A stretch of 64,000 bases of DNA from Egibacteraceae bacterium (GTDB taxonomy: Bacteria > Actinomycetota > Nitriliruptoria > Euzebyales > Egibacteraceae), in contig JAUJMS010000010.1 of assembly GCA_030446745.1 (NCBI GenBank), forward strand, positions 21,805-85,804, given 5' to 3'. Within the stretch, counting starts at the first letter, position 1; each line of letters opens with the position of its first letter. Positions 37,786 through 50,639 of this stretch are shown one piece after another. A program made the translations under genes and the position numbers. Under the pieces are notes generated by a model that was not told the DNA's origin, did not search any database, and worked only from the letters and a program-made list of their open reading frames with translations.

Positions 37786-38052
37786 TCAGCGCCCGGTGCG
37801 CTCCCCGAGCGCTCGCGCCGTGCGCTTGCTGCGGCGCTCGTCGCGGCGCCGGCGCAGCCGCTTGACGGTCAGCGGGTCGTACGCGGCGGCGGCCGGCAGC
37901 TCCACGATCCGCGCGACGAGCTGGTAGTAGCGCGCCGGCGTGACGCCGAACACCCGGCGGATCGCCACGTCCTTTGCCCCACGGTGCACCGGCCAGTCAC
38001 GCTCGAAGTCCAGCACCGCACGCGCGCGCTCATCCAGGCCCGGAGTCGTCAT
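37786..38052 (-). CDS. DUF3263 domain protein
   Basis: 'ERARAVLDFERDWPVHRGAKDVAIRRVFGVTPARYYQLVARIVELPAAAAYDPLTVKRLRRRRDERR'. Confidence 0.85.
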   Translation of the reverse strand: MTTPGLDERARAVLDFERDWPVHRGAKDVAIRRVFGVTPARYYQLVARIVELPAAAAYDPLTVKRLRRRRDERRSKRTARALGERTGR

Positions 38053-38117
38053 GGTGCAAGTCTAGGAAGGCGACCCGCGCCAGGTGTGCAAGCGCCGCCG
38101 TTACGCTGTCGCGGAAC

Positions 38118-38191
38118 GCCGGGGTAGCTCAGTTCGGCAGAGCAGCGCTCTTGTAAAGCGAAGGTCGTGGGTTCGACTCCCATCCCCGGCT
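38118..38191 (+). tRNA. tRNA-Thr (anticodon TGT)
   Basis: gccgggg/ccccggc acceptor, D-arm 'gctcagttcggcagagc', anticodon loop 'cttgtaa', T-loop 'gttcgac'. Confidence 0.93.
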
Positions 38192-38273
38192 CAGCGTCTT
38201 CCCTGTGCGGCCGACTAGCCGTCAAGGCTCCACAAGGAGCCACGAGCGTTCGAGTACGACGTGGTCGTGATCG

Positions 38274-38987
38274 GTGCCACCGGACGGTGGGTCACCGGAT
38301 GGATTGGAGGCTCTCGTGACCGAGGTCGAGGCCGTGCCCCTGCGTGCGGTGCTGCTCAACTGCACCTTGAAGCGCTCCGCAGAGACGTCGAACACCGAGG
38401 CGCTGATGCGCCAGGTGACGGCCTGGTTCGACACCATGAACGTGACCAGCGAGATCGTTCGCGTCGTCGACTACGACGTGCGGTTCGGCGTGACCTCCGA
38501 CGAGGGCGACGGCGACGAGTGGCCGCTGCTGCTCGCCAAGATCAAAGCGGCCGACATCGTGGTCATCGGCACGCCGATCTGGTTCGGCGTACGCAGCAGC
38601 GTCGCGCAGATGGTCATCGAGCGACTCGACGGCACCTACGCCGAGCACAACGAGGTGGGGCAGTATCCGCTGTACAACAAGGTCGGCGGTGTGGTCGTGA
38701 CCGGCAACGAGGACGGTGCCCACGCCGCGGCCGAGACGACGCTGTTCAACCTCACACACCTGGGTCTGACGATCCCGCCCAACGCCGACACCTACTGGGT
38801 GGGTGACGCCGGTCCTGGCCCGTCCTACATCGAGGCCGGCGGCGCCGACCACGACTACACGAAGCGCACCACGCGGTGGATGGCGCACAACCTCGTGCAC
38901 GTGGCGCGCATCCTGCGGGCCCATCCCATCCCGCCCGAGGGCAACACCCGCGAGCAGGAACATGAACACAAGCCCCACATCGGATGA
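38274..38987 (+). CDS. NAD(P)H-dependent FMN reductase/flavodoxin-like oxidoreductase
   Basis: 'AVLLNCTLKRSAETSNTEALMRQV', 'ADIVVIGTPIWFGVRSSVAQMVIERLDG', 'GGVVVTGNEDGAHAAAETTLFNLTHLGLTIPP'. Confidence 0.85.
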   Translation: MPPDGGSPDGLEALVTEVEAVPLRAVLLNCTLKRSAETSNTEALMRQVTAWFDTMNVTSEIVRVVDYDVRFGVTSDEGDGDEWPLLLAKIKAADIVVIGTPIWFGVRSSVAQMVIERLDGTYAEHNEVGQYPLYNKVGGVVVTGNEDGAHAAAETTLFNLTHLGLTIPPNADTYWVGDAGPGPSYIEAGGADHDYTKRTTRWMAHNLVHVARILRAHPIPPEGNTREQEHEHKPHIG

Positions 38988-39054
38988 CAGACGACCGTCA
39001 CACGGTGAGTTCAAAGCCACGACCGTGTCCCACAACCGTCGAGGTGTCCGGAGG

Positions 39055-39189
39055 CGAGCGCATCTTCACGGCGGCGGCCGAGCCGAAGGGCGTTCATGCC
39101 CTTGCTCGACGGACCATCTCCTGACCTCGCGGCACGCCGCCTATCGTGCGCTGCGCGCGCTGGTCGACTGGTTCGACGCGACGCTGTGA
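39055..39189 (+). pseudogene. C-terminal fragment of an alpha/beta hydrolase, frameshifted
   Basis: 'RIFTAAAEPKGVHAL' plus, in another frame, 'DHLLTSRHAAYRALRALVDWFDATL*', resembling the hydrolase catalytic-His C-terminus. Confidence 0.4.
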
Positions 39190-39252
39190 TCGATCCGGCA
39201 GGCGCGACCGTACGCCTTCTGCGCCAGGATCGCGGTGTCGGTCGGACTGGCG

Positions 39253-40656
39253 TCAAGCGATGCCCCGGTCCTGTTCGAGCAGACGAAGCCAGACCTCGCT
39301 GACGGTGGGGAAAGCGGGCACCGCGTGCCACAGCCGGTCGAGTGAGATCTCGGCGACGATCGCGATGGTCGCCGCGTGCAGCATCTCGCCAACGCCCGGA
39401 CCGGTGAACGTGGCGCCGACGACCACGCGGCGCGCCTCGTCGACCACGAGCTGGGCGACCCCCTCGACGTCCTTGCCCCGCAGCGCACCTCCGGCTGCGC
39501 TGGTCAGCGCGACCTGTAGCACCTTCACCCCGAGGCCGCGTTCCTCGGCCTGGGCCTGCGTGAGCCCGACCGCCGCGATCTGGGGGTCGGTGAAGACCAC
39601 GCGCGGGACGGCGATGTCGTCGGCGATGTCGTGGCGGTCTTTGCCCGCGATGACGTCGCCCACGAGCCGAGCCTGGTACTTGCCCTGGTGGGTCAGCAGC
39701 GCCCGACCGTTGACATCACCGACGGCGTAAAGCCAGTCGCCGTCGACGCCCTGCACCCGTAGCCGGTCATCGGTCTCCAGGTAGCCGCCGGCTTCGAGGC
39801 CGACGGTCTCGAGGCCGATGTGGCGGGTGTTCGGGGTCCGGCCGACCGCGACCAGCAGCTCGTCCCCCGTCAGCTCCCGGCCGTCCTCGAGCGAGATCGT
39901 GACCGGACCGTCGACGCCCTCGCGTGCCGCCTTGACCATCGTCGCGCCGGTCAGCACCTCGATCCCCAGTCTTTCCAACGACGCGCGCAGCAGGTCGGAC
40001 GCGAACGGCTCTTCGGCGGGGACCAGCCGGTCCTGCATCTCGACGATCGTCACCTGCTCAGCGCCGAGCCAACGCCAGGCCTGGGCCATTTCGACCCCGA
40101 CCACACCGCCGCCCAGGATCAGCAGCCGGCCGGGGACCTCCTTCGCGCTGGTGATCTCGCGGTTGTCCCACACCCGGATGTCACGCAGCCCCTCGACCGG
40201 CGGGATCGCCGCACCGGAGCCGGTGGCCACCACGACCGCCTTGTGCGCGCGCAGCACGAGGGTGGCGTCCTCGGTGTCGACCTCGACGATGCGCTCACCC
40301 GCCAGACGCGCCACGCCGCGCACGAGGTCGCAACCGATGCTCTCGACCCACTGCGCCTGGTACTTGTCGTCCCAGTGAGCCGCGAACTCGTCGCGACTGT
40401 GCAGCGTCCGCTCGACGTCGACGTCGCCGGTCACGGCTGCGGCCGCGCCCGGCACCCGCCGGGCCTCCGCCAGCACCTCGCCTGGGCGCAGCAGCGCCTT
40501 GCTCGGCATGCACGCCCAGTAGCTGCACTCCCCGCCGACGAGGGCCGACTCGACGAGGGCCGCCGACAAGCCGTTGTCGATCGCGTACCAGGCGGCGTTC
40601 TCGCCGGCAGAACCGCCGCCGATCACGACGACGTCGTACTCACGGTCCGTGGCCAC
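39253..40656 (-). CDS. FAD/NAD(P)-dependent pyridine-nucleotide-disulfide oxidoreductase (mercuric reductase/Lpd-like)
   Basis: '[51 protein letters not shown]', '[31 protein letters not shown]'. Confidence 0.9.
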   Translation of the reverse strand: MATDREYDVVVIGGGSAGENAAWYAIDNGLSAALVESALVGGECSYWACMPSKALLRPGEVLAEARRVPGAAAAVTGDVDVERTLHSRDEFAAHWDDKYQAQWVESIGCDLVRGVARLAGERIVEVDTEDATLVLRAHKAVVVATGSGAAIPPVEGLRDIRVWDNREITSAKEVPGRLLILGGGVVGVEMAQAWRWLGAEQVTIVEMQDRLVPAEEPFASDLLRASLERLGIEVLTGATMVKAAREGVDGPVTISLEDGRELTGDELLVAVGRTPNTRHIGLETVGLEAGGYLETDDRLRVQGVDGDWLYAVGDVNGRALLTHQGKYQARLVGDVIAGKDRHDIADDIAVPRVVFTDPQIAAVGLTQAQAEERGLGVKVLQVALTSAAGGALRGKDVEGVAQLVVDEARRVVVGATFTGPGVGEMLHAATIAIVAEISLDRLWHAVPAFPTVSEVWLRLLEQDRGIA

Positions 40657-41066
40657 AGTGGTTCCTCTCTTTTTGGGTCGCCATCACAGGGAAACACGCC
40701 AGCAGCGACAACTCAGCGTGCCGGTGGCGAGTTCCCGAGCCCGGACGGGGCGTCGACACGACGACCGGCAAGTCCGCGGTCCGTTCGATGGAGCTCGGCG
40801 ACGGGGCCCGCGGGTGCGCCGCGCTGCCCGTAGCCGAGCAGGCCGTCAATGACGACGTCCGCGGCGAACTCGTCGTCGGCGACGGCGAGGGGAACGGCAG
40901 GCGTTCTCGCCTATCGGACTCGTCAGCGCCGCCTGGGCGATCACAAAAGGCCGAAGGGCGCGCGAGCGCCGAAGGCGGGGCGTAGACGACGAACTGCCGA
41001 ACGCACCACGGTCAGAGGCGACGAGCCGTCAACATACGCCGTCGTGATAGGACTACCGGCAAAGCC

Positions 41067-41113
41067 GGGCCGCCGCTTCCCACCCGTTCACGCGGGTGGG
41101 GAAGCGGCGGGCC
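41067..41113 (-). terminator. Long near-perfect hairpin just downstream of the 41.1-41.7 kb remnant
   Basis: 'gccgccgcttcccacccg' / 'cgggtggggaagcggcggg' (one bulged G), loop 'ttcacg'-like. Confidence 0.6.
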
Positions 41114-41134
41114 TCCTCTCCAAAGAACAGCCCG

Positions 41135-41734
41135 TCAGCGCGTGCTGTGGCTGTAAGCTCCCCGATTCGGAGCCCGATCCGCGCACAGGACCGACACGCC
41201 CCCCTGCGTACCGCACGCGGGGTCCTTGTCGCCCCGGTACGTGCTTTCAACGTAGTAGCGGTATGCAGTCACGCCATCCCCCAACAACTGTCTGGGGAAC
41301 TGTACTTTTAGAAGCTGCGCGGTCCAGGCCGCCACACCTTTGCATAGCCGGTCACACGCTCGGTTCGAGTATTCTTCATCTCTGCGAAGAGGCTGCCGTC
41401 ACTCGCCTCCGCAACGGTTAGCACACGGTCGGGTCTCCGGTCCCCGCGTGTGTCAAACAAGATATCGAAGTTTCCAAGATCGTCGTTGCCACGGCTCGTG
41501 AGTGACGCCACGATGTGTCAGCAAGCGCTGCGGCGAGTCACCGAGCACGGCATGACCATGCTCGACGCGTCTGATGTCCAACAGGCCGTCGGCGTCCCGC
41601 GGATCGCTGAAGCCGGCGCGGTCGGCGTAGGCCGCCGGCGGCGTCGCGAACAGCGTCAAGGCGGTCGTCGACATGATCAAGAAGACGACCAGCAGCAGAG
41701 GACCTCGAGTGGAGTGTCCCTGGTGTGCGTACAT
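41135..41734 (-). pseudogene. Frameshifted secreted protein of unknown function
   Basis: Signal peptide 'RGPLLLVVFLIMSTTALTLFATPPAAYA' then 'DPRDADGLLDIRRVEHGHA', 'ASLTSRGNDDLGNFDILFDTRGDRRPDRVLTV', 'KVQFPRQLLGDGVTAYRYYVESTYRG' in successive frames. Confidence 0.6.
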
Positions 41735-42197
41735 ATTGTGCCCAGCGTTGGAAGGGCGGCGCGCCGAAAAGCACAGCCGCATCGCAGCGCCGCCCACCAT
41801 GCCGCCCGTTGCATGCGCTTGGAGTGGAGGTCGGCCACGACCGGGGGTCTGCCCTCAACCGCTCGATCGGCCTACGACCGCCAGTCTTGCGAGGAACGGC
41901 GGTTCTGTGAAAGGTACGCAGCGCTGGGCGCTTTGTCGACAGTCGGGTAATTTCTCGGTTGGCCCCACTCGCGGCGTTGCGCGCACACGGACGCGATGGA
42001 GGCGCGAAGTGGACGCGGCGGGCTGAGGACCCTTCATCGCCGCAACGCCCGCGCCGGGCAGCTCGTCAAGGGTGGCGGCCGCAGCCCACGTCAACGTCGA
42101 AGACCGCACCGACCAAATGCGCCGAAGACGCGTCCACTGGCACGGCTTGTAGCATCATGAGACGCTGCTCTGGATGCCGTTGATCGGGGACGTGACG

Positions 42198-42392
42198 ATG
42201 CGAACGACGCTCGCCCTCGATGACGAGTTGCTTGCGGAGGCGCAGAGGCTCACGGGCACGAGTGAGAACAGCGCGCTCGTGCGTGAGGCGTTGCGGGCTT
42301 TGATCCAGCGGGAGAGCGCCCGACGTCTGGCCAGGCTCGGCGGTAGCGAGGCCGCGCTCCAGGCCCCGAGACACCGTACCGAACCCTCGTGA
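42198..42392 (+). CDS. VapB-like antitoxin
   Basis: 'MRTTLALDDELLAEAQRLTGTSENSALVREALRALIQRESARRLARLGGSE'. Confidence 0.82.
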   Translation: MRTTLALDDELLAEAQRLTGTSENSALVREALRALIQRESARRLARLGGSEAALQAPRHRTEPS

Positions 42393-42786
42393 GCCCGGCG
42401 GACACCTCGGTCTGGATCGATCATCTGAGAGCCGGGACGGCCACGCTGACACAGCTGCTCGAGCGAAGCCTCGTCCTGGGGCATCAGTGGGTGATCGGCG
42501 AACTCGCGCTCGGCCATCTCCCCCGACGCGCGAAATCCTTGGACTGTTGACGAGCATCCCTCAGGAGACGGTCGCGACGACAGACGAAGTGCTGACGCTC
42601 GTCGAGCGTCACGGCCTGTACGGCCATGGCATCGGCTACGTCGACGCGCACCTTCTTGCGGCGACACAACTGACGCCTGACGAACAGCTTTGGACCACCG
42701 ACCGACGCCTTGGCGCTGCCGCGTCACGTATCGGTTGCGCCGTCGACCCCGCTGTGGTTGCCGCGAGGGAAGGTGAGGCGCGCTGA
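42389..42786 (+). pseudogene. VapC-like PIN-domain toxin with a single frameshift near 42530
   Basis: 'PADTSVWIDHLRAGTATLTQLLERSLVLGHQWVIGELALGHLPRRA' then shifted 'EILGLLTSIPQETVATTDEVLTLVERHGLYGHGIGYVDAHLLAATQLTPDEQLWTTDRRL'. Confidence 0.8.
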
Positions 42787-42815
42787 CCGCCGCCGCCGGG
42801 GCTGATCGGCAGGCA

Positions 42816-44687
42816 GTGCGCCGCCCCGCCGTGACCGTCGAGCGCGACGTCATGGTCGCGATGCGCGATGGCGTGCAGCTCGCCGCCGATGTCTACCGCC
42901 TCGACTACGCTGGCCCACTGCCGGCGCTGCTGCTGCGCACGCCGTACAACAAGACCGACTACGAGGCGATGTGCGGCTGGCCGAGTCGCTTCGCGCGCCG
43001 CGAGTACGCGGTCGTCGTCCAGGACTGTCGCGGCTGCCACGCGTCGCAGGGCGATGTCGACTTTCTGTGGCCGGAGGCCGAGGACTCCTACGACACCGTC
43101 GCGTGGGTCGCCGCGCAGCCGTGGTGCGACGGCCGGGTCGCCACCTTCGGCACGTCGTGGGGTGGCTGGACCCAGACCGCCGGCGCCGCCCTTGGGGCGC
43201 CCGCGTTGGCCGCGATGGTGCCCAATATGAGCGGCGCGTGCGCCTGGGCCCACACGGTGCGCCACGCCGGCGCGTTGGAGCTGCGGTTTCTCGCATGGGC
43301 GTTCTGGCACTCGGCGATGAACACCCAGCGCGAGCTCAAGCCCGAGCCGTGGATCGACCAGGCGCTGAACCTCGGCGCCCCGTCGTTTCGCCAGTGGCTG
43401 TCCGCCATGCCGCTGCGGCGCGGTCACACCCAGCTCGCGCTGGTCCCGAGCTACGAGCGGTGGGCGCTCGAACTGCTGACGAGCAGCGACTGGAACGACC
43501 GCTGGGCGCATCCCAGCGTCAACCCGATCGGCTACGTCGACGACTGGCCCGACGTGCCGATCCTGCTGGTGGGCGGCTGGTACGACTCGTACACGCGCTC
43601 TACGTTCGAGCTGTTCACCGCGCTGACCGCCACAGGCCGCACGGGTCCGGTCAGGGCGCTCGTGGGACCGTGGGTCCACGGCCAGGCCACCGTCGAGCAG
43701 CCGTGGGCCGGCGATGTCGACTTCGGTCCCGAGGCCGCGCTGGACGACTTCGCGAAGCTGCACCTGGAGTTCTACGACGAGCATCTACGCGGCATCGACC
43801 GGGGTGACGGTCCGCCCGCGCCGCTGCGGATTTTCGTGATGGGCGGCGGGCCGGGAGACCGCTCGTCGGCCGGGCGGCTGCGCCACGGGGGGCAGTGGCG
43901 CGACGAGTACGAGTGGCCGCTCGCCCGCACCATCTACACCCCCTACCACCTGCATCCCGACGGCGGCCTGCGACCGGAGCCGCCGGCGGTCGCTGCGGCG
44001 GCGACCAGCTACCTGTTCAACCCCAACGATCCCGTCCCGTCCGTCGGCGGCAACGTGTCGTCGTTGACCGAGCTGGTGGCCCTTCCCGCCGGCATCGGCG
44101 ACTCGGCCTACGCCGGCCTCGCCGAGCGCCTCGGCGACGTCCTGACGGCCGGGCCGTTCGACCAACGGACGCATCCCGGGCTGTTCGGATGCACGCCGCC
44201 CTACCTGCCGCTCGCGGCGCGGGCGGACGTCGTGGTGTTCCAGACCGAGCCGCTGGCCGACGCGGTGGAGGTCACCGGTCCCGTGACGGTCCGGCTGTGG
44301 GTGGCCACGACGGCGCGCGACACCGACGTCACGGCGAAGCTGCTCGACGTCTATCCGCCGTCACCGTGGCATCCGTACGGCTACGCGATGAACCTCACCG
44401 ACTCCATCGTGCGGCTGCGCTACCGGTCGGGGCGCCACGCCGCCGCCTACGAACCCGGCGCGGTGGTCGAGGTCGAGATCGTGCTGTACCCGACGAGCAA
44501 CCTGTTCGCCGCCGGCCACCGGATCCGGCTCGACATCTCGTCGAGCAACTTCCCGCGCTTCGACGTCAACCCCGGCACGGGTGAGCCGCTCGGGACCGAG
44601 CGCGCCCGCGTGACGGCCGAGAACACGATCTACCACGACGCGGCGCATCCCTCCCACGTCGTGCTCCCCGTCGTTCCGCCGACCTGA
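42816..44687 (+). CDS. CocE/NonD family hydrolase (X-Pro dipeptidyl-peptidase-like)
   Basis: 'MRDGVQLAADVYRL', 'VVVQDCRGCHASQGDV', 'DGRVATFGTSWGGWTQTAGA'. Confidence 0.88.
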   Translation: MRRPAVTVERDVMVAMRDGVQLAADVYRLDYAGPLPALLLRTPYNKTDYEAMCGWPSRFARREYAVVVQDCRGCHASQGDVDFLWPEAEDSYDTVAWVAAQPWCDGRVATFGTSWGGWTQTAGAALGAPALAAMVPNMSGACAWAHTVRHAGALELRFLAWAFWHSAMNTQRELKPEPWIDQALNLGAPSFRQWLSAMPLRRGHTQLALVPSYERWALELLTSSDWNDRWAHPSVNPIGYVDDWPDVPILLVGGWYDSYTRSTFELFTALTATGRTGPVRALVGPWVHGQATVEQPWAGDVDFGPEAALDDFAKLHLEFYDEHLRGIDRGDGPPAPLRIFVMGGGPGDRSSAGRLRHGGQWRDEYEWPLARTIYTPYHLHPDGGLRPEPPAVAAAATSYLFNPNDPVPSVGGNVSSLTELVALPAGIGDSAYAGLAERLGDVLTAGPFDQRTHPGLFGCTPPYLPLAARADVVVFQTEPLADAVEVTGPVTVRLWVATTARDTDVTAKLLDVYPPSPWHPYGYAMNLTDSIVRLRYRSGRHAAAYEPGAVVEVEIVLYPTSNLFAAGHRIRLDISSSNFPRFDVNPGTGEPLGTERARVTAENTIYHDAAHPSHVVLPVVPPT

Positions 44688-44693
44688 CGACGG

Positions 44694-45116
44694 CTACGGC
44701 AGGGACACCCGACCGTCGGGGTCGAGCGGGAAGAACGGGTTGTGGGCGACCTCCCACAGGTGACCGTCGGGATCCGCGAAGTAGCCGGCGTAGCCGCCCC
44801 ACGGCGTCTGCTGTCCCGGCTTGACGATCCGCCCCCCGGCCTGCTGCGCGCCGGCGAGCATCTCGTCCACCGCCGCCGTCGTCGGCAAGTTCATCGCGAG
44901 CGCGACGCCCGCGAACCCGCGAGGCGCCGGACCGGGCAGACCGACGTCGGCGGCGAGCGCGTCGCGGCCGAACAGCGCGAGCGCGGCCGTGGAGCCGTGG
45001 AAGAACGTCACCGACGGCTCCGACGCGGACGACCGTGTCCAGCCGAGCGCGGCGTAGAACTGCGACGCGCGCTCGACGTCGTCGACCCCCAAGGTGACCA
45101 GGCTGATGTGCGGCAT
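44694..45116 (-). CDS. VOC family (glyoxalase-like) protein
   Basis: 'ISLVTLGVDDVERASQFYAALGWTRS...PWGGYAGYFADPDGHLWEVAHNPFFPLDPDG'. Confidence 0.88.
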   Translation of the reverse strand: MPHISLVTLGVDDVERASQFYAALGWTRSSASEPSVTFFHGSTAALALFGRDALAADVGLPGPAPRGFAGVALAMNLPTTAAVDEMLAGAQQAGGRIVKPGQQTPWGGYAGYFADPDGHLWEVAHNPFFPLDPDGRVSLP

Positions 45117-45136
45117 GCCGGGGACCCCTTCGAGCA

Positions 45137-46260
45137 CTAAGGCCTTGGTCCCGACCCAACGTCGCCGTCGGCGGGCGGCGGTGCCAGGTCGCCGAGCGGC
45201 ACGACGGCGGGACGGTCGCACAGCGCCGTGGACAGGCGGGCGTCGAGGCCGAGCACCCCCCACGCCGCCAACCGGTCGCGCACCACTCCCGGGGCGACGC
45301 GCAGCCGCGTGGCCGGCAGCTCGACCGGCAGGTCGCGGCGGATGCGCATCAGCGCGACGTTGCGCAGGAACACCGACGAGGCCGCGTCGGACAGGTCGTC
45401 GATCAGCGCTTGGCCCAGCGGGCGGCCGAGGACGCTGCGGCAGCCGAGCGGGTCGGCGACCGCGTCGGCGACGGTCGGATACGCGCGCAGCAGGGCTGCC
45501 GCCCGCGACGGTCCGATGCCCGGGATGCCGGGAAGGTTGTCCGACGTGTCGCCGCGCAGTGCCGCGAACTCGAGGTAACGCGCTCCGTCGATGCCGAACT
45601 CGCTGCGCAGCCGCTGCGGAGTCACCTCGACGGCGTTGTCCATGCCCGAGCGCAGCCGCAGGACGGTCGTGGCATCGCTGACCAGCGCGTAGGCATCACG
45701 GTCCGACGTCGCGACGACACAGTGCCAGCCGTTGGCCTCGGCGGTCGCGGCGGCCGAGCCGCAGACGTCGTCGGCCTCCCAGCCGCGCGCGACGACGACG
45801 GCGACGCCGAGCTCGAGCAGGATCGTCGGCGCCTCGTCGAGCAGCTCGTCGAGGTCGGCGTGCTTGTCGCCGCGCCCCGCCTTGTAGGCGGGGTAGCGCG
45901 CCTTGCGCGCCGACGCGACGCGGCAGTCGAAGCCGACGATCAGGCCGGCGGGTCCCACGCGGTCGCAAATGGCGGCGAGCAGCGCGAGGAAGCCGTAGAG
46001 CCCGCCGCGCGCGCCGAGAGCAGAGTCACGGTCGGGCGCCCCGTAGGCGTGGAACGCCCGGTGGACCAGCGAGTTGCCGTCGACGGCGAGCAGCGTGGGA
46101 CGGCGTCGGCCCGCCGCGGCACGGCGCGCGACGGGGGCGGCGATCGCCTGCCGCGCCGGCGCCCCTCCGTGCGCCATGTCCGGCGCCTCGGCGACGTCGA
46201 ACAGCGACAGCGCCGGCGCCGCGACGGAGGCCCCGGCGTCCGCCGACGCCCCGCCGTCGC

Positions 46261-46264
<4 letters not shown>
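45137..46264 (-). CDS. 5'-3' exonuclease (Pol I N-terminal domain-like)
   Basis: 'LLAVDGNSLVHRAFHAYGA', 'DLDELLDEAPTILLELGVAVVVARGWEADDVCGSAAATAEANGWHCVVATSDRDAYALV', 'FAALRGDTSDNLPGIPGIGPSRAAALL'. Confidence 0.88.
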
Positions 46265-48804
<2,540 letters not shown>

Positions 48805-48875
48805 GACGGCCCTTCGGACGCATCAGGACGGCGACGCGCCCATCGTGGCGGGCGCCGGGCCGCGACGCCAGCCGG

Positions 48876-49706
48876 TCAGGCGTCCCAGTCCGGCGCGAAC
48901 GGCGGGTCGATGAGCCGTTCGCCACGGGCGAGGCCGGCAATGCGTTCGTGCTGCGCCCCGGTGAGCACAAAGTCGAAGATCGCGAGGTTGGCTTCGAGGT
49001 GCCCGCGGCTGGACGCCTTGGGGACCGCCGAGACGCCGTCCTGCTCGACCAGCCAGCGCAGGGCGACCTGCACCGCGCTCTTGCCGTGCGCCTGGCCGAC
49101 CTCGGCCAGGACCGGGTCGGCGGTGACCTTGCCGCGCGCGAGCGGCGAGTAGGCGGTCACCATCGCGTCGTGCTTGCGCGCGGCGGCGATGACCTCGCGC
49201 TGGTCGAGGAACGGGTGGTACTCGACCTGGTTGCAGACGACGGGCGCGAGGCCGACCGCACGCTCGAACTGGCTCGGCGTGAAGTTGCTCACGCCGAGAT
49301 GGCGCACCTTGCCCTCGTCGCGCAGCGCCGTCATCGCGGCCAGCGTCGCGTCGAGGATGTCCATCGCAACGGGCCAGTGGATGAGCAGGAGGTCGACGTA
49401 GTCGCTGCCGAGCCGGCGCAGGCTCTCCTCGGTCGTGCGGCGAACGTCGTCGGGGGCGAGGCTGCGGATCCACACCTTCGTCGTGACCCACAGCTCGCCG
49501 CGGTCGACCGCGGCAGCACGGATCCCGGCGCCGACCTGCTCCTCGTTGCCGTACGCCTGGGCGGTGTCGAGGTGGCGGTAGCCCAGCTCGATCGCGTCGG
49601 CGACGACGCGGCGGCACTGCTCGCCCTCGAGCTCCCACGTCCCGAGGCCGAGTGACGGGACACGGGCACCGTGCACGGACACGTACTCCACGGGTACTCC
49701 TGACAT
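48876..49706 (-). CDS. Aldo/keto reductase
   Basis: 'VPSLGLGTWELEGEQCRRVVADAIELGYRHLDTAQAYGNEEQVGAGIR', 'DYVDLLLIHWPV', 'NQVEYHPFLDQ'. Confidence 0.92.
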   Translation of the reverse strand: MSGVPVEYVSVHGARVPSLGLGTWELEGEQCRRVVADAIELGYRHLDTAQAYGNEEQVGAGIRAAAVDRGELWVTTKVWIRSLAPDDVRRTTEESLRRLGSDYVDLLLIHWPVAMDILDATLAAMTALRDEGKVRHLGVSNFTPSQFERAVGLAPVVCNQVEYHPFLDQREVIAAARKHDAMVTAYSPLARGKVTADPVLAEVGQAHGKSAVQVALRWLVEQDGVSAVPKASSRGHLEANLAIFDFVLTGAQHERIAGLARGERLIDPPFAPDWDA

Positions 49707-49755
49707 CGGCGGCTGGACCGCCAGGCGTACCCACCACGACGAGGAGCTCCACCTC

Positions 49756-50559
49756 ATGTCCGCTTCCTGGCCCGTCGCGCTGGTCACCGGCGCCTCCAGC
49801 GGCATCGGCGAGACCTTCGCCCGCCACCTCGCGCGCGAGGGTTCGCAGCTCGTGCTCGTCGCGCGCCGCCGTTCCCGGCTCGAGGCGATCGCCGCCGAGC
49901 TGCGCGACGAACACGGCACCAGCGTCGAGGTGCTCGACGCCGACCTGACCGAACCCGACGCCGTCGACCGGGTGGCACGGCGCCTGCGCGACGCCGACCG
50001 GCCGGTCGACCTGCTCGTGAACAACGCCGGGTTCGGGTCGCACGGAGCGTTCGCCGACACCGACCCCGTTCGCGAAGCCGACGAGGTCCGGCTCAACGTC
50101 ATCGCCGTCCAGCAGCTGGCCCATGCAGCGCTGGTCGCGATGCGCCCCCGTCGACGCGGCGCGATTCTCAACGTCTCGTCGATGGCGGGGTTCCAGCCGC
50201 AGCCGTACGCGGCGACCTACGGGGCGACGAAGGCGTTCGTGACGAGCTTCAGCGAGGCCCTGCACGCCGAGCTGGCCGGCAGCGGCGTCACGGTCACGGC
50301 GCTGTGTCCTGGCTTCACGCGCACCGAGTTCGCCGACAGCGCCGGCGTCTCGGAGTCGGTGGTGCCCGCGCTGTTGTGGATGAGCGCCGACACCGTCGTC
50401 GACGCCGGGTTGCGCGGGTTGCGCCGCGGCCGAGCGGTCGTCGTCCCGGGCGTCGGCTATCAGCTGACGGCGGCCGTGTCGCGCGTCACGCCGCACGCCG
50501 TCACGTTGCCCGTCGTCGCGACGGCGTTCCGCCGCCGGTTGTCGCGCGACGCGGGCTGA
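49756..50559 (+). CDS. SDR family oxidoreductase
   Basis: 'VALVTGASSGIGETFARHLAREGSQLVLVARR', 'LVNNAGFGSHG', 'YAATYGATKAFV'. Confidence 0.92.
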   Translation: MSASWPVALVTGASSGIGETFARHLAREGSQLVLVARRRSRLEAIAAELRDEHGTSVEVLDADLTEPDAVDRVARRLRDADRPVDLLVNNAGFGSHGAFADTDPVREADEVRLNVIAVQQLAHAALVAMRPRRRGAILNVSSMAGFQPQPYAATYGATKAFVTSFSEALHAELAGSGVTVTALCPGFTRTEFADSAGVSESVVPALLWMSADTVVDAGLRGLRRGRAVVVPGVGYQLTAAVSRVTPHAVTLPVVATAFRRRLSRDAG

Positions 50560-50639
50560 CGTCGCGGGGAGGAATCTCGGCGGGGGCGGCGAAGGAAGGG
50601 GGAAGCACACCGCCGTGCCCCGCCGACCGTGGAGACAAC

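Noticed and set aside
38118-38191. tRNA-Thr as an attachment site for a genomic island
   Set aside because: The tRNA is intact, and no integrase or duplicated tRNA 3' end was seen nearby.
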